Assembly: GCA_018062805.1 (NCBI GenBank)
Contig: JAGORN010000006.1
Location: forward strand, 1 to 34,491
DNA: 34,491 nucleotides
Source: Candidatus Saccharimonadota bacterium
Lineage (GTDB): Bacteria; Patescibacteriota; Saccharimonadia; Saccharimonadales; CAIOMD01
Direction: 5' to 3'
The position numbers and the translations under genes were made by a program. The notes beneath the pieces were generated by a model. It was not told the DNA's origin. It did no database searches and was given only the letters and a program-made list of their open reading frames with translations. Shown here piece by piece: positions 7,765 through 13,821 of this stretch; within the stretch, counting starts at the first letter, position 1, and the number at the start of each line of letters is the position of its first letter.

Positions 7765-8100
7765 TTGAACCGAGAAATTAAATTCTCTAGCACCTTACCT
7801 TATATAATTCGAGGTGTAGATTACGCTTATCAAAAATTTGATGACTCAAAATCATCAGAGCCGGGTGACTCCGAGCAGAAAATACAATACAAATCAGTTC
7901 CACTGGACCCGGCTTTTTACGCTTACATAGATGGTTTGTTTGTAAATTCGAACAGTATAACGGCCAGTGACGGTTCAGGTACGTATAGCAGAATTAACTT
8001 TTCACTTATGGCAAAAGTTGTCATAAACGATGAAACTTTTAAGGTTGTTATACCAATAAATAAAAACATTAGCGTCATAGATCCTAATGATCTTTTGTAG
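7765..8100 (+). CDS. Hypothetical protein, C-terminal piece of the split gene
   Basis: The 111 residues from the first available non-ATG start (TTG, 7765) to the stop. The coding frame in fact extends back without interruption to the stop at 7555, so 7765 is probably not a real start and no ribosome binding site precedes it. It ends in VVIPINKNISVIDPNDLL. No recognisable domain. Confidence 0.35.
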   Translation: MNREIKFSSTLPYIIRGVDYAYQKFDDSKSSEPGDSEQKIQYKSVPLDPAFYAYIDGLFVNSNSITASDGSGTYSRINFSLMAKVVINDETFKVVIPINKNISVIDPNDLL

Positions 8101-8126
8101 CTCTACCGGACTACTTATATTTAAGG

Positions 8127-8132
8127 TATAAT
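8127..8132 (+). promoter_or_regulatory. -10 box for trpS, leaderless geometry
   Basis: TATAAT with 8 bases between it and the trpS ATG; transcription should start at or one to two bases before the start codon. No -35 consensus and no room for a Shine-Dalgarno sequence. Confidence 0.6.
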
Positions 8133-8140
8133 TTAACCTA

Positions 8141-9169
8141 ATGACTAAAGAAGTAATACTAACTGGCCTAAGAGCTAATAGCCAGTTTACACTGGGTAAT
8201 TATTTAGGTGGCATAAAACCAATGGTCGCTTTAGCTAACGCTAAATCAGCTGATTACCAAATCAATTTCTTCATGCCAGATCTCCATTCGATAACCGTTG
8301 AGCTAGATTATTCAAACTTGCAAAAGCAAATATTTAGTTGCTTAAAACAATACGTGGCAGCGGGGCTTGACTTAAGCAATACAAATATCTTCATATATAG
8401 ACAAAGTAAAATATCTGCCCATTCGGAACTAGCTTGGATTTTTCAGTGTTTTAGTGGTTTCGGAGAGTTAAGCAGAATGGTTGAATTTAAAGATAAAAGC
8501 CAGGCTATTGGGGCTGACCGGGTTAGCGCCGGCCTATTTAGCTATCCAGCCCTAATGGCTGCCGATATCTTGCTATATGATGCTAAATGGGTACCAGTAG
8601 GCGATGATCAAAGGCAACATATTGAATTTACGAGAAACATAGCCAGCCGATTTAACAACAAATTTGGCGACCTATTTACAGTACCCGAAAGTACTAAAAA
8701 GCAAACAGAATTTTTAGGCTTAGAAGCTCCACTTAGAATTAGGTCACTCAAAAATCCAACCAAGAAAATGAGTAAAAGTGTCGTTGACCCGGCCGGAACA
8801 ATACTCTTAACAGATAAGCCAAGCGAAGCTGCTAAAAAAGTAATGTCAGCAACTACCGACAGTTTTGGTGAAATAAGCTACGATTTTGAATTGAGACCAG
8901 GCGTCAGTAATTTACTTCAAATTTTAGCTCATTTATCTGGCAAAACTATTGATGACACAGTTCGTGAGTGGAGAGGCAAGAGTAGCTACGGAGAACTGAA
9001 AAAAGCTACAGCTAGCGTAGTCGAACAATTCCTGACCGGTTTCCAACAACGAGTCGAGCAGGTTGATGAAGAGCAGTTAAGAATTAAACTTGAAACTTCC
9101 GAAAAAGCAATGTTAGAGTTTGCAAATAAAAAATTGCAACTAGTTCAAACTGCGGTTGGTCTTCGTTAG
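8141..9169 (+). CDS. trpS: Tryptophanyl-tRNA synthetase
   Basis: Class I synthetase charging tRNA-Trp; its tRNA gene is also in this window (21983-22058). The HIGH-like signature appears as TLGNYLGG near residues 17-24 and the KMSKS loop is exact (KKMSKSVVDPAG). The Trp-pocket region VGDDQRQHIEFTRNIASRFN is typical. Its 342 residues match bacterial TrpRS. It lies 5 bp before the pseudouridine synthase gene, with which it is probably cotranscribed. Its own -10 box is immediately upstream. Confidence 0.95.
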   Translation: MTKEVILTGLRANSQFTLGNYLGGIKPMVALANAKSADYQINFFMPDLHSITVELDYSNLQKQIFSCLKQYVAAGLDLSNTNIFIYRQSKISAHSELAWIFQCFSGFGELSRMVEFKDKSQAIGADRVSAGLFSYPALMAADILLYDAKWVPVGDDQRQHIEFTRNIASRFNNKFGDLFTVPESTKKQTEFLGLEAPLRIRSLKNPTKKMSKSVVDPAGTILLTDKPSEAAKKVMSATTDSFGEISYDFELRPGVSNLLQILAHLSGKTIDDTVREWRGKSSYGELKKATASVVEQFLTGFQQRVEQVDEEQLRIKLETSEKAMLEFANKKLQLVQTAVGLR

Positions 9170-9174
9170 TACTT

Positions 9175-10023
9175 ATGAGAATAACAAATAATAAAGACAA
9201 AGCTGAAAGGGCTGACGTTTTACTGGCTGAACATAACAATCAGTATTCGCGTGCAGCACTGGCAAAACTTTTTGAGCTAGAGCAAGTCAAAAGGGACAAT
9301 AAATTCATAAAACCTGGCACAAAATTAGCTCCTGGCGAATTTTTTGAAGCAGATTTATCTTTAATTGAAAAACCAGCTGAGCCCATTGATTTGCCGATCA
9401 TTTATGAAGATGAAAACGTTGTAGTTATTGACAAACCCGCCGGAATCATCAGCCATGCCCGTGGTAAATATTGGGATGAAGCTTCGGTTGTCAGCTTTAT
9501 TAGACAGAAAATAAAGGGATTAAGCGGTGAGCGCGCTGGAATTGTACATAGGTTAGATAGAGCCACTAGCGGAGTGATGATTTGTGCCAAAAATTCCGAA
9601 ACAATGAGTTTCTTGCAAAAACAGTTTTCTTCCCGTAAGGTTAAGAAAAGTTATATTGCAGTTGTAGAAGGCCACGTCGAACCTAACGAGGCTATAATTA
9701 ACGTTCCAATTCTAAGAAGTCCTAAAAATCCGAAAACTTTTATGCCGCATTCAGATGGTAAATCAGCTGAAACAATTTACAAAGTTTTAAATTTTAATTC
9801 TGGTAATACTACTTTAGAGCTAAAGCCCACAACAGGTAGAACGCATCAGTTAAGAGTCCACTTGAAGTATATAAATCATCCAATACTGGGTGACGAGCTT
9901 TATGGTGGTAAAAAAGCCGACAGACTCTACCTACATGCAAAAAGTTTAGAAATAACCATACCTGGAGGCGAGAGGAAAATTTTTGTGTCTCAATTACCTT
10001 GGAAAGATGTGGGTAACCAGTGA
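9175..10023 (+). CDS. RluA-family rRNA/tRNA pseudouridine synthase (RluD-like)
   Basis: Converts uridine to pseudouridine in structured RNA. The N-terminal S4-like domain (about 1-65: RADVLLAEHNNQYSRAALAKLF) is followed by the catalytic domain: IYEDENVVVIDKPAGIISHA, then HRLDRATSGVMICAKN with the catalytic Asp in the HRLDR motif, and the C-terminal TGRTHQLRVHLKYINHPILGDELYG. 282 residues, typical of RluD/RluC. The stop overlaps the GTG start of the next gene (GTGA). The specific RNA target cannot be assigned. Confidence 0.9.
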   Translation: MRITNNKDKAERADVLLAEHNNQYSRAALAKLFELEQVKRDNKFIKPGTKLAPGEFFEADLSLIEKPAEPIDLPIIYEDENVVVIDKPAGIISHARGKYWDEASVVSFIRQKIKGLSGERAGIVHRLDRATSGVMICAKNSETMSFLQKQFSSRKVKKSYIAVVEGHVEPNEAIINVPILRSPKNPKTFMPHSDGKSAETIYKVLNFNSGNTTLELKPTTGRTHQLRVHLKYINHPILGDELYGGKKADRLYLHAKSLEITIPGGERKIFVSQLPWKDVGNQ

Positions 10024-10853
10024 TTTTACTCTCTTCTACAATGAAAAAACAGTTCAATAAATTTGCTTTGAACCCGCCACAAGGCTTACTACTGATTGGC
10101 CCTCATGGTTCAGGAAAAGAGCAACTTTTACAGAGTTTGGCTTCTCAATTTATAGCTAAGCCTGAAGACATTATTATAATTAGACCCTTAGAAGATAAAA
10201 AGCAAATAAGCATTAACCAAGCTAGAGAAATAAAAAAATATTTACGTCTAAAAGCTGGTAGACCACAGGTTATCTTAATTCCCAATGCCGAACTATTAAC
10301 CAGAGAAGCTCAGAATAGTTTACTTAAAATTATTGAAGAAACACCAACTAATTTTCATTTTTTTATGGCCACAAGTAGCGAAAACGAAATAATTGAAACA
10401 ATTAAATCTAGAGTTGTTTTGTGGCACTTTAAAAATCCAAATAGTAAAGAGATTACCAGCTACTTTAACCACGTAGAACCAACAAAACTTAAAAGAGCTA
10501 TAATTATAAGTGGTAACAAGCCAGGTGAACTTACTCGCATTGTAAATAATGAGTCTACTGAAGAAGATTTTTTTGGTCCAATTGAATATGCTAAGGAGCT
10601 TTTGGTCCAAACCACGTTCGAACGGCTATTAAAAGTAGATTCTCTTTCAAAAAATAGTCCCTTCGCCTTAGAAGTTTTAGACGCTCTGACAGTCATCTGC
10701 CTAGCTACCATTGAGAACTTAGCAAATAGTAACGATTTAAAAAAGATTAAACCCTGGCAAGTAAGGCTAAAAAAAATTGAACAGGCAAGGCAGCTTTACG
10801 AAGTCAGCGTTCAGCCAAAACTAATTCTTGGCCAGCTTTTTTTGGTGTTATAA
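10020..10853 (+). CDS. DNA polymerase III delta'-like clamp-loader subunit
   Basis: AAA+ protein of 277 residues. Walker A is GPHGSGKEQ (about residues 27-35). The RAREIKKYL and EAQNSLLKIIEETP motifs (about 65-110) are characteristic of delta'/DnaX clamp-loader subunits; in delta' the segment N(S/A)LLK..EEP is diagnostic. There is no Zn-binding Cys module, whereas many delta' and DnaX proteins have one. The start is probably the GTG at 10020, which overlaps the preceding stop; ATG 10041 is the alternative. Its end (GTGTTATAA) contains the -10 box of the next gene. The short length fits a reduced genome. Confidence 0.75.
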   Translation: MILLSSTMKKQFNKFALNPPQGLLLIGPHGSGKEQLLQSLASQFIAKPEDIIIIRPLEDKKQISINQAREIKKYLRLKAGRPQVILIPNAELLTREAQNSLLKIIEETPTNFHFFMATSSENEIIETIKSRVVLWHFKNPNSKEITSYFNHVEPTKLKRAIIISGNKPGELTRIVNNESTEEDFFGPIEYAKELLVQTTFERLLKVDSLSKNSPFALEVLDALTVICLATIENLANSNDLKKIKPWQVRLKKIEQARQLYEVSVQPKLILGQLFLVL

Positions 10854-10854
10854 T
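10849..10854 (+). promoter_or_regulatory. -10 box embedded in the 3' end of the clamp-loader gene
   Basis: TATAAT overlaps the final codons of the preceding gene, 12 bases before the ATG at 10867. The predicted leader is about 5 nt. Confidence 0.5.
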
Positions 10855-10866
10855 AGAACGATAATT

Positions 10867-11517
10867 ATGACTGGCTTACTCCTAATAATTCTTATAACAA
10901 TCATCACTTTACGCTCAACTTACAAGCTTGAAGATTTATCGACTGATATACCAGACAAAATAGCCAATCGACTGGGTAAACTGTGGGAAATAGCCCATCA
11001 AGGCATGAAAGAAAACAAACTGCTTAGGGCCGAGAAAGCATTACTTACTATACTGAAAATAGACGAAAAGAACGCAGCCGCCTACAATAGGCTGGGCATC
11101 TTGTATGCTAAGCAAAAAGACTTTAAAAACGCTATAGATTGTTTCGAAATAGCATCGAGCATTGAAAAGAGTTCATCTAGTTTTCATAATTTAGGTCTTA
11201 TATATTATGAAACTGGCGACTATGTAAAAGCATCTATTGCCTTTGAAGAAGCTTTGTCGCTTGAAGATGGTATGGCTGCTAGGCACATTGCTTATGCCAA
11301 AGTTCAAGAAAAACTAGGAAATAACAAAAAAATGATTTCCGAACTTGAAAAATCTGCCGAGCTTGAGCCGACAAGAGAAACATATAGTTTACTTAAAAGA
11401 GCTTATGAAATACATGGCATGGATGAAGAAGCTAAAATAATTAGCAGAAAATTGAATCGAGCCACAAAAAGTAATAAGCCAAAAAGAATTACTAGGCCGA
11501 AAAAAGTTGTTGTCTAG
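10867..11517 (+). CDS. Membrane-anchored TPR protein
   Basis: 216 residues. An N-terminal hydrophobic helix (MTGLLLIILITIITLRSTY) anchors it, followed by three to four tetratricopeptide repeats (AAAYNRLGILYAKQKDFKNA, SSFHNLGLIYYETGDYVKA, then two less regular units) and a basic tail (KSNKPKRITRPKKVVV). TPR arrays mediate protein-protein contacts; the partner is unknown. I start it at 10867 because an upstream in-frame start (10828) lies inside the preceding gene and the -10 box falls between them. The topology suggests TPRs on the cytoplasmic side given the Lys/Arg content after the helix; this is inference. Confidence 0.75.
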   Translation: MTGLLLIILITIITLRSTYKLEDLSTDIPDKIANRLGKLWEIAHQGMKENKLLRAEKALLTILKIDEKNAAAYNRLGILYAKQKDFKNAIDCFEIASSIEKSSSSFHNLGLIYYETGDYVKASIAFEEALSLEDGMAARHIAYAKVQEKLGNNKKMISELEKSAELEPTRETYSLLKRAYEIHGMDEEAKIISRKLNRATKSNKPKRITRPKKVVV

Positions 11518-11544
11518 GTTGGCATAGTCTAATAGTCGTTCTGT

Positions 11545-11802
11545 CTATAATTGGTCTGTGTCTTTTTCGAGTAAACTAATTTCTACTTCTAGGTCGCTGA
11601 CCTTATTTTTAATTACTTTAGACGCGTCTTGTATTGCTAGGTTGTAAATTGAGTTACCAAGATTCTCAAGAACAATGTCAATTATGTCCTGAGCGACTAT
11701 TACACCCACGGAAGCATCTTCAATTTCTTCAATTCGAGTAATAATTTCGTCAATAGTTTTAGTTTTTAATTCTTTAGGCAACTTACTGTCGTCAATGCTC
11801 AT
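11545..11802 (-). CDS. DUF2164-like small protein
   Basis: 85 residues, acidic and helical. The sequence KLPKELKTKTIDEIITRIEE, then LENLGNSIYNLAIQDASKVI, resembles the DUF2164 pattern (beta-free, with a G..IYN.AI.DA core). Its function is not known. I begin it at the second ATG: the first (11811) overlaps a TACAAT -10 box, from which the second lies 7 bases away, so the second would be a leaderless start. The C-terminal SDLEVEISLLEKD looks like a short coiled coil. It converges with the TPR gene, ending 27 bp from it. Confidence 0.6.
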   Translation of the reverse strand: MSIDDSKLPKELKTKTIDEIITRIEEIEDASVGVIVAQDIIDIVLENLGNSIYNLAIQDASKVIKNKVSDLEVEISLLEKDTDQL

Positions 11803-11865
11803 ATTAAACATTGTATCAAAAAGATCTCCTATTATTCATAGCTTGGTGATGCATTTTGTACGAAG

Positions 11866-12372
11866 CTACAACGTGTTTAGCTGAAATGAAATAGTCGCAT
11901 CACCGTTGACTCTATCGTTTTCTTCAGTACCCACTACCCGAAATCCGAGTTGATCAAATGTTGATGTCGACACCTGATTGCTTGACCAGGTTTTTGTGAA
12001 AAAAACACTGCAACCTCTCAGCTTATACAGCTCAATTAAGTCAATAATCTGTTTTTTTCCTAGACCACGGCCCCTCAGTGCCTCTGCGACGTACATAGGC
12101 CCAATTGCAATACTTTCCTTGCCTTTATGACTCAAGGCAACAATATATGAAACTGGTTGGCCGTCTATTTCATAACCATATAGAGCAAAGTTCGGATCAA
12201 ACCGAAACTTTTGCAAAAGCGTTTCCGTTGTCTCTTCTGGGTGTGCGCGTGACGGTAGAAAAGCATTTAGAGATTTTCCAATAAGTTGACTTAGTTTACC
12301 TAACTTAAGCTCACTTAAGACTAGGTTGTCTATAGTGTTCAATTCCGCGGGCCCAGAAGTTTTTTTGTTCAT
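11866..12372 (-). CDS. GNAT-family N-acetyltransferase
   Basis: 168 residues with the GNAT fold. The acetyl-CoA pyrophosphate-binding motif A is visible as RGRGLGKKQIIDLIELY (about residues 107-123), preceded by the beta4 strand SIAIGPMYVAEALR. The strand ALYGYEIDGQPVSYIVAL and the DQLGFRVVG near the C terminus are also typical. The substrate is unknown (small molecule or protein N terminus). It has its own extended -10 (TGT-TATAGT, 12379-12384 complement) 6 bases from ATG, immediately downstream of a terminator on the same strand. Confidence 0.8.
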   Translation of the reverse strand: MNKKTSGPAELNTIDNLVLSELKLGKLSQLIGKSLNAFLPSRAHPEETTETLLQKFRFDPNFALYGYEIDGQPVSYIVALSHKGKESIAIGPMYVAEALRGRGLGKKQIIDLIELYKLRGCSVFFTKTWSSNQVSTSTFDQLGFRVVGTEENDRVNGDATISFQLNTL

Positions 12373-12378
12373 AAACTA

Positions 12379-12384
12379 ACTATA
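12379..12384 (-). promoter_or_regulatory. -10 box of the GNAT gene, leaderless geometry
   Basis: On the minus strand TGT-TATAGT is an extended -10, with 6 bases before the ATG; +1 coincides with the start codon. It directly abuts the terminator at 12388-12416. Confidence 0.5.
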
Positions 12385-12387
12385 ACA

Positions 12388-12416
12388 AAAAGAACCTCTA
12401 TGTCAGAGGTTCTTTT
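12388..12416 (-). terminator. Terminator between the tRNA-Tyr unit and the GNAT gene
   Basis: 12-bp perfect stem (AAAAGAACCTCT 12388-12399 with AGAGGTTCTTTT 12405-12416) and a 5-base loop. Flanking A and T tracts make it potentially bidirectional. On the minus strand it should stop transcription coming from the tRNA genes before the GNAT promoter. Confidence 0.75.
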
Positions 12417-12429
12417 ATTGTGCTTATGT

Positions 12430-12452
12430 TTGGTGCAGGGTGTAGGATTCGA
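12430..12452 (-). repeat. Truncated direct copy of the tRNA-Tyr 3' end
   Basis: 23 bases identical to 12607-12629, the 3' end of tRNA-Tyr from the T loop through CCA. The copies are 177 bp apart. The copy diverges exactly within the T loop (GATTCGA then GTT instead of ACC). Confidence 0.85.
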
Positions 12453-12606
12453 GTTATTATGCGCCTCGGCAACATTTGGCAAGGCCAAATGCGAAGGCGG
12501 CCAAGCTAGGAAAACTCCAACTGCCACAGGCAGTTGTCGCCTATCGGTTCGAATCGAACATAATTAACTGATATAAAAACCCAGGCGTAAAACCTGGGTA
12601 TTTATA
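12453..12606. other. Hairpin-rich spacer A, between the tRNA-Tyr fragment and intact tRNA-Tyr
   Basis: 154 bp with no ORF. Hairpins: CATTTGG/CCAAATG (12473-12479/12485-12491), enclosed by CGCCT/AGGCG (12462-12466/12495-12499); CAACTGCC/GGCAGTTG (12518-12525/12529-12536). GGTTCGAATC (12546-12555) is the reverse complement of the T arm of tRNA-Tyr (12623-12632). The right end holds the tRNA terminator, ACCCAGG/CCTGGGT around 12581-12599. The same 7-bp stem AACTGCC/GGCAGTT, the string GCAAGGCC, and a GCGAA.GC..CCAAG block recur in spacer B near tRNA-Trp. Confidence 0.6.
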
Positions 12607-12629
12607 TTGGTGCAGGGTGTAGGATTCGA
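12607..12629 (-). repeat. Direct repeat partner inside intact tRNA-Tyr
   Basis: The intact-gene copy of the 23-bp repeat at 12430-12452; it spans the T loop, 3' T stem, 3' acceptor strand and CCA. Confidence 0.85.
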
Positions 12630-12693
12630 ACCTACGAACTCGAATGAGGACAGATTTACAGTCTGTTGTGTTTGACCGCTTCACTAACCCTGC
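12608..12693 (-). tRNA. tRNA-Tyr (GUA)
   Basis: 86 nt with encoded CCA. Acceptor GCAGGGT/ACCCTGC, anticodon arm ACAGA-CTGTAAA-TCTGT with anticodon GTA, a long class II variable arm (as expected for bacterial tRNA-Tyr), and T arm GTAGG-TTCGAAT-CCTAC. It is 269 bp downstream of tRNA-Thr(UGU) on the same strand; I see no convincing promoter of its own, so cotranscription is likely. Confidence 0.95.
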
Positions 12694-12778
12694 TTATGGT
12701 GCTAACTAGTAGCACCGACATCTCCCCCTAACCACACCTCACTGTGGTTAGAAGATTAGTTACTCTCGCACTGTAACT
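12694..12778. other. String of three perfect hairpins between tRNA-Tyr and the tRNA-Thr fragment
   Basis: Three tandem inverted repeats with short loops: GGTGCTA/TAGCACC (7 bp), CTAACCAC/GTGGTTAG (8 bp), TTAGTTAC/GTAACTAA (8 bp). There are no U tracts, so these are not ordinary terminators. There is no ORF. They lie in the presumed precursor between tRNA-Thr and tRNA-Tyr. Confidence 0.6.
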
Positions 12779-12799
12779 AACTGGAGCCGACAGAGGGAT
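12779..12799 (-). repeat. Truncated direct copy of the tRNA-Thr(UGU) 3' end
   Basis: 21 bases identical to 12960-12980 (3' flank, CCA, discriminator, acceptor strand, 3' T stem, into the T loop). The copies are 181 bp apart and the divergence point is again within the T loop. Confidence 0.85.
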
Positions 12800-12959
12800 G
12801 ATAGCTTCACGCCCTAAAAGTTATTATTTAAGCTCACTTTTAGGGGTTCATCATATAATTCTCACTAATCGTTCGAATTATCTGAACCCATAGAAGAACG
12901 TGGGTTCTCATCCTTGCTAGGCTAGTTTATATAATCTACCGTATACGACAAATTATATA
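12800..12959. other. Hairpin-rich spacer C, between the tRNA-Thr fragment and intact tRNA-Thr(UGU)
   Basis: 160 bp without an ORF. Hairpins: CCCTAAAAG/CTTTTAGGG (9 bp), AGAAC/GTTCT, and a 12-13 bp AT-rich inverted repeat AGTTTATATAAT/ATTATATAAACT that ends against the intact tRNA. At 12899-12913 the plus strand reads CGTGGGTTCTCATCC, which matches 13 of 15 positions of the tRNA-Thr T arm as read on the minus strand (12977-12991). A transcript running from the tRNA through this spacer would therefore carry an antisense copy of the T arm. Confidence 0.6.
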
Positions 12960-12980
12960 AACTGGAGCCGACAGAGGGAT
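12960..12980 (-). repeat. Direct repeat partner inside intact tRNA-Thr(UGU)
   Basis: The intact-gene copy of the 21-bp repeat at 12779-12799. Confidence 0.85.
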
Positions 12981-13038
12981 TCGAACCCACGACCCGCTGT
13001 TTACAAAACAGCCGCTCTGGCCACTGAGCTATGTCGGC
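12963..13038 (-). tRNA. tRNA-Thr (UGU)
   Basis: 76 nt with encoded CCA. Acceptor GCCGACA/TGTCGGC, D arm GCTC..GAGC, anticodon arm GCTGT-TTTGTAA-ACAGC (anticodon TGT). The T stem GTGGG/CCCTC has one U-U mismatch at the second pair; the rest is canonical. It is adjacent to a 3'-end duplication (see the repeats at 12779 and 12960). Confidence 0.93.
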
Positions 13039-13062
13039 ATTCATTTTTAAGTAACAGCCAAT

Positions 13063-13092
13063 ATTTTAGCATTTTTTTATAATGCTAGCCAA
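13063..13092 (-). promoter_or_regulatory. Promoter of tRNA-Thr(UGU)
   Basis: On the minus strand TTGGCT (13087-13092), 18 bp, then TGC-TAAAAT (13063-13068). The predicted start is about 18 nt before the tRNA. A 7-bp inverted repeat (TAGCATT/AATGCTA) overlaps the spacer. Confidence 0.5.
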
Positions 13093-13108
13093 CATAAAAT
13101 TTATCTTA

Positions 13109-13136
13109 TTGACAATATGAAAAAAGCAATCATAAT
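13109..13136 (+). promoter_or_regulatory. Possible promoter of the small ORF at 13175
   Basis: Consensus TTGACA (13109-13114), 16 bp, CATAAT (13131-13136). The predicted leader is about 32 nt. Confidence 0.4.
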
Positions 13137-13174
13137 GGCTATCGGTAATTAATTTAAACGAGAGACTCCAATAA

Positions 13175-13369
13175 GTGAATGAAACCGTTCGTGATTACGA
13201 AAAGCCTGAGCATAGACTTAATAGTAGTCAGCAAGATATTTGGGAAGTCACTAGCTCCATTAGAGCCATGGCAAAATATGGGATATATGGGCTAGGCTCA
13301 TCTGACCCAGCCGCAGATCGGCACGAAGGCCAGCTACTTAACGATTATTTACAGCAGCAACGGGGCTAA
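13175..13369 (+). CDS. Small hypothetical protein
   Basis: 64 residues from a GTG start, with a consensus-like promoter upstream and a weak GAGAG purine stretch. The sequence is hydrophilic, with a central Gly-rich SSIRAMAKYGIYGLGSSDPAAD and a Gln-rich end (NDYLQQQRG). No domain recognised and no signal peptide. It lies between the divergent tRNA-Thr genes. Coding status is uncertain; the codon composition resembles the neighbours. Confidence 0.45.
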   Translation: MNETVRDYEKPEHRLNSSQQDIWEVTSSIRAMAKYGIYGLGSSDPAADRHEGQLLNDYLQQQRG

Positions 13370-13373
13370 CAGT

Positions 13374-13402
13374 TTGCTAGAGCCTCGGGTGCTTGGTACA
13401 AT
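13374..13402 (+). promoter_or_regulatory. Promoter of tRNA-Thr(GGU)
   Basis: TTGCTA (13374-13379), 17 bp, TACAAT (13397-13402). The predicted start is 8-9 nt upstream of the mature tRNA 5' end. Confidence 0.6.
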
Positions 13403-13416
13403 TGTTATGTATTTTA

Positions 13417-13491
<75 letters not shown>

Positions 13492-13509
13492 TATTTTATT
13501 AGTTTTAAA

Positions 13510-13538
13510 TTGACCAATCATTAAAAACAAGTTACAAT
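13510..13538 (+). promoter_or_regulatory. Promoter of rpmG
   Basis: TTGACC (13510-13515), exactly 17 bp, TACAAT (13533-13538). The leader is about 20 nt, with TTAAGG before the ATG. Confidence 0.6.
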
Positions 13539-13564
13539 ATGTAGTTGAATTAAGGTATTTATAA

Positions 13565-13771
13565 ATGGCAAAGAAGACATTAAAAAGAAAAGTAATTGGA
13601 CTGACCTGCGAGAGTTGTGGTCAGCGTCATTACTATTCAACTAAAAATACGCAGAATACGCCCGATAAGATTTCATTAAAGAAGTATTGCCCAACAGTCC
13701 GTAAAATTACCACGAACACTGAAACTTCTAAAAACTTAGGTCGTAACGTAGTAAAAGCTAAAAAGCGCTAG
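13565..13771 (+). CDS. rpmG: Ribosomal protein L33 (bL33) with incomplete zinc ribbon
   Basis: 68 residues. The bL33 signature is clear: VIGLTCESCGQRHYYSTKNTQNTPDKISLKKYCP. The first Cys pair (CESC) is kept, but the second, normally CPxC, reads CPTV, so only three of the four zinc ligands remain. The C terminus is extended by about 15 residues rich in Lys/Arg (NLGRNVVKAKKR). It stands alone here, after tRNA-Thr(GGU); its usual partners secE-nusG are 19 kb away. Confidence 0.9.
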   Translation: MAKKTLKRKVIGLTCESCGQRHYYSTKNTQNTPDKISLKKYCPTVRKITTNTETSKNLGRNVVKAKKR

Positions 13772-13791
13772 TATTTTTAGAGTTATTTTTT

Positions 13792-13821
13792 AAGAACTCA
13801 ATTCTTATGAAAAGAGTTCTT
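13792..13821. terminator. Convergent terminator between rpmG and the GH15 gene
   Basis: AAGAACTC (13792-13799) pairs with GAGTTCTT (13814-13821), followed by a short T run in the plus direction. It overlaps the last codons of the minus-strand gene. The loop is long, so confidence is moderate. Confidence 0.5.

Larger units (their letters stand above)
7096..8100 (+). pseudogene. Gene of unknown function interrupted by a single in-frame TAA
   Basis: The frame beginning at 7096 runs to TAA at 7555-7557 and then stays open in the same frame, with coding-like composition and no other stop, until TAG at 8098-8100. Removing that one codon gives a protein of 334 codons. The residues just after the stop (VYTEIENVDALTVGEDTEYL) look as protein-like as those before it. 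A single substitution in a sense codon such as CAA, AAA or GAA explains it. I do not recognise the family. The N-terminal 60 residues are helical and probably coiled-coil; the remainder looks like alternating beta/loop. No signal peptide or membrane segment. A sequencing error or a genuine readthrough product are alternatives. Confidence 0.7.

Noticed and set aside
7096-8100. UGA or other stop-codon reassignment
   Set aside because: The interrupting codon is TAA, not TGA, and conserved genes end normally with TAA, TAG and TGA; the code-25 lineages recode UGA to glycine, which is not seen here.
12453-12959. T-box or other known riboswitch upstream of a tRNA-related gene
   Set aside because: No T-box consensus, no antiterminator and no downstream regulated coding gene in the right orientation; the motifs do not match any riboswitch I know.
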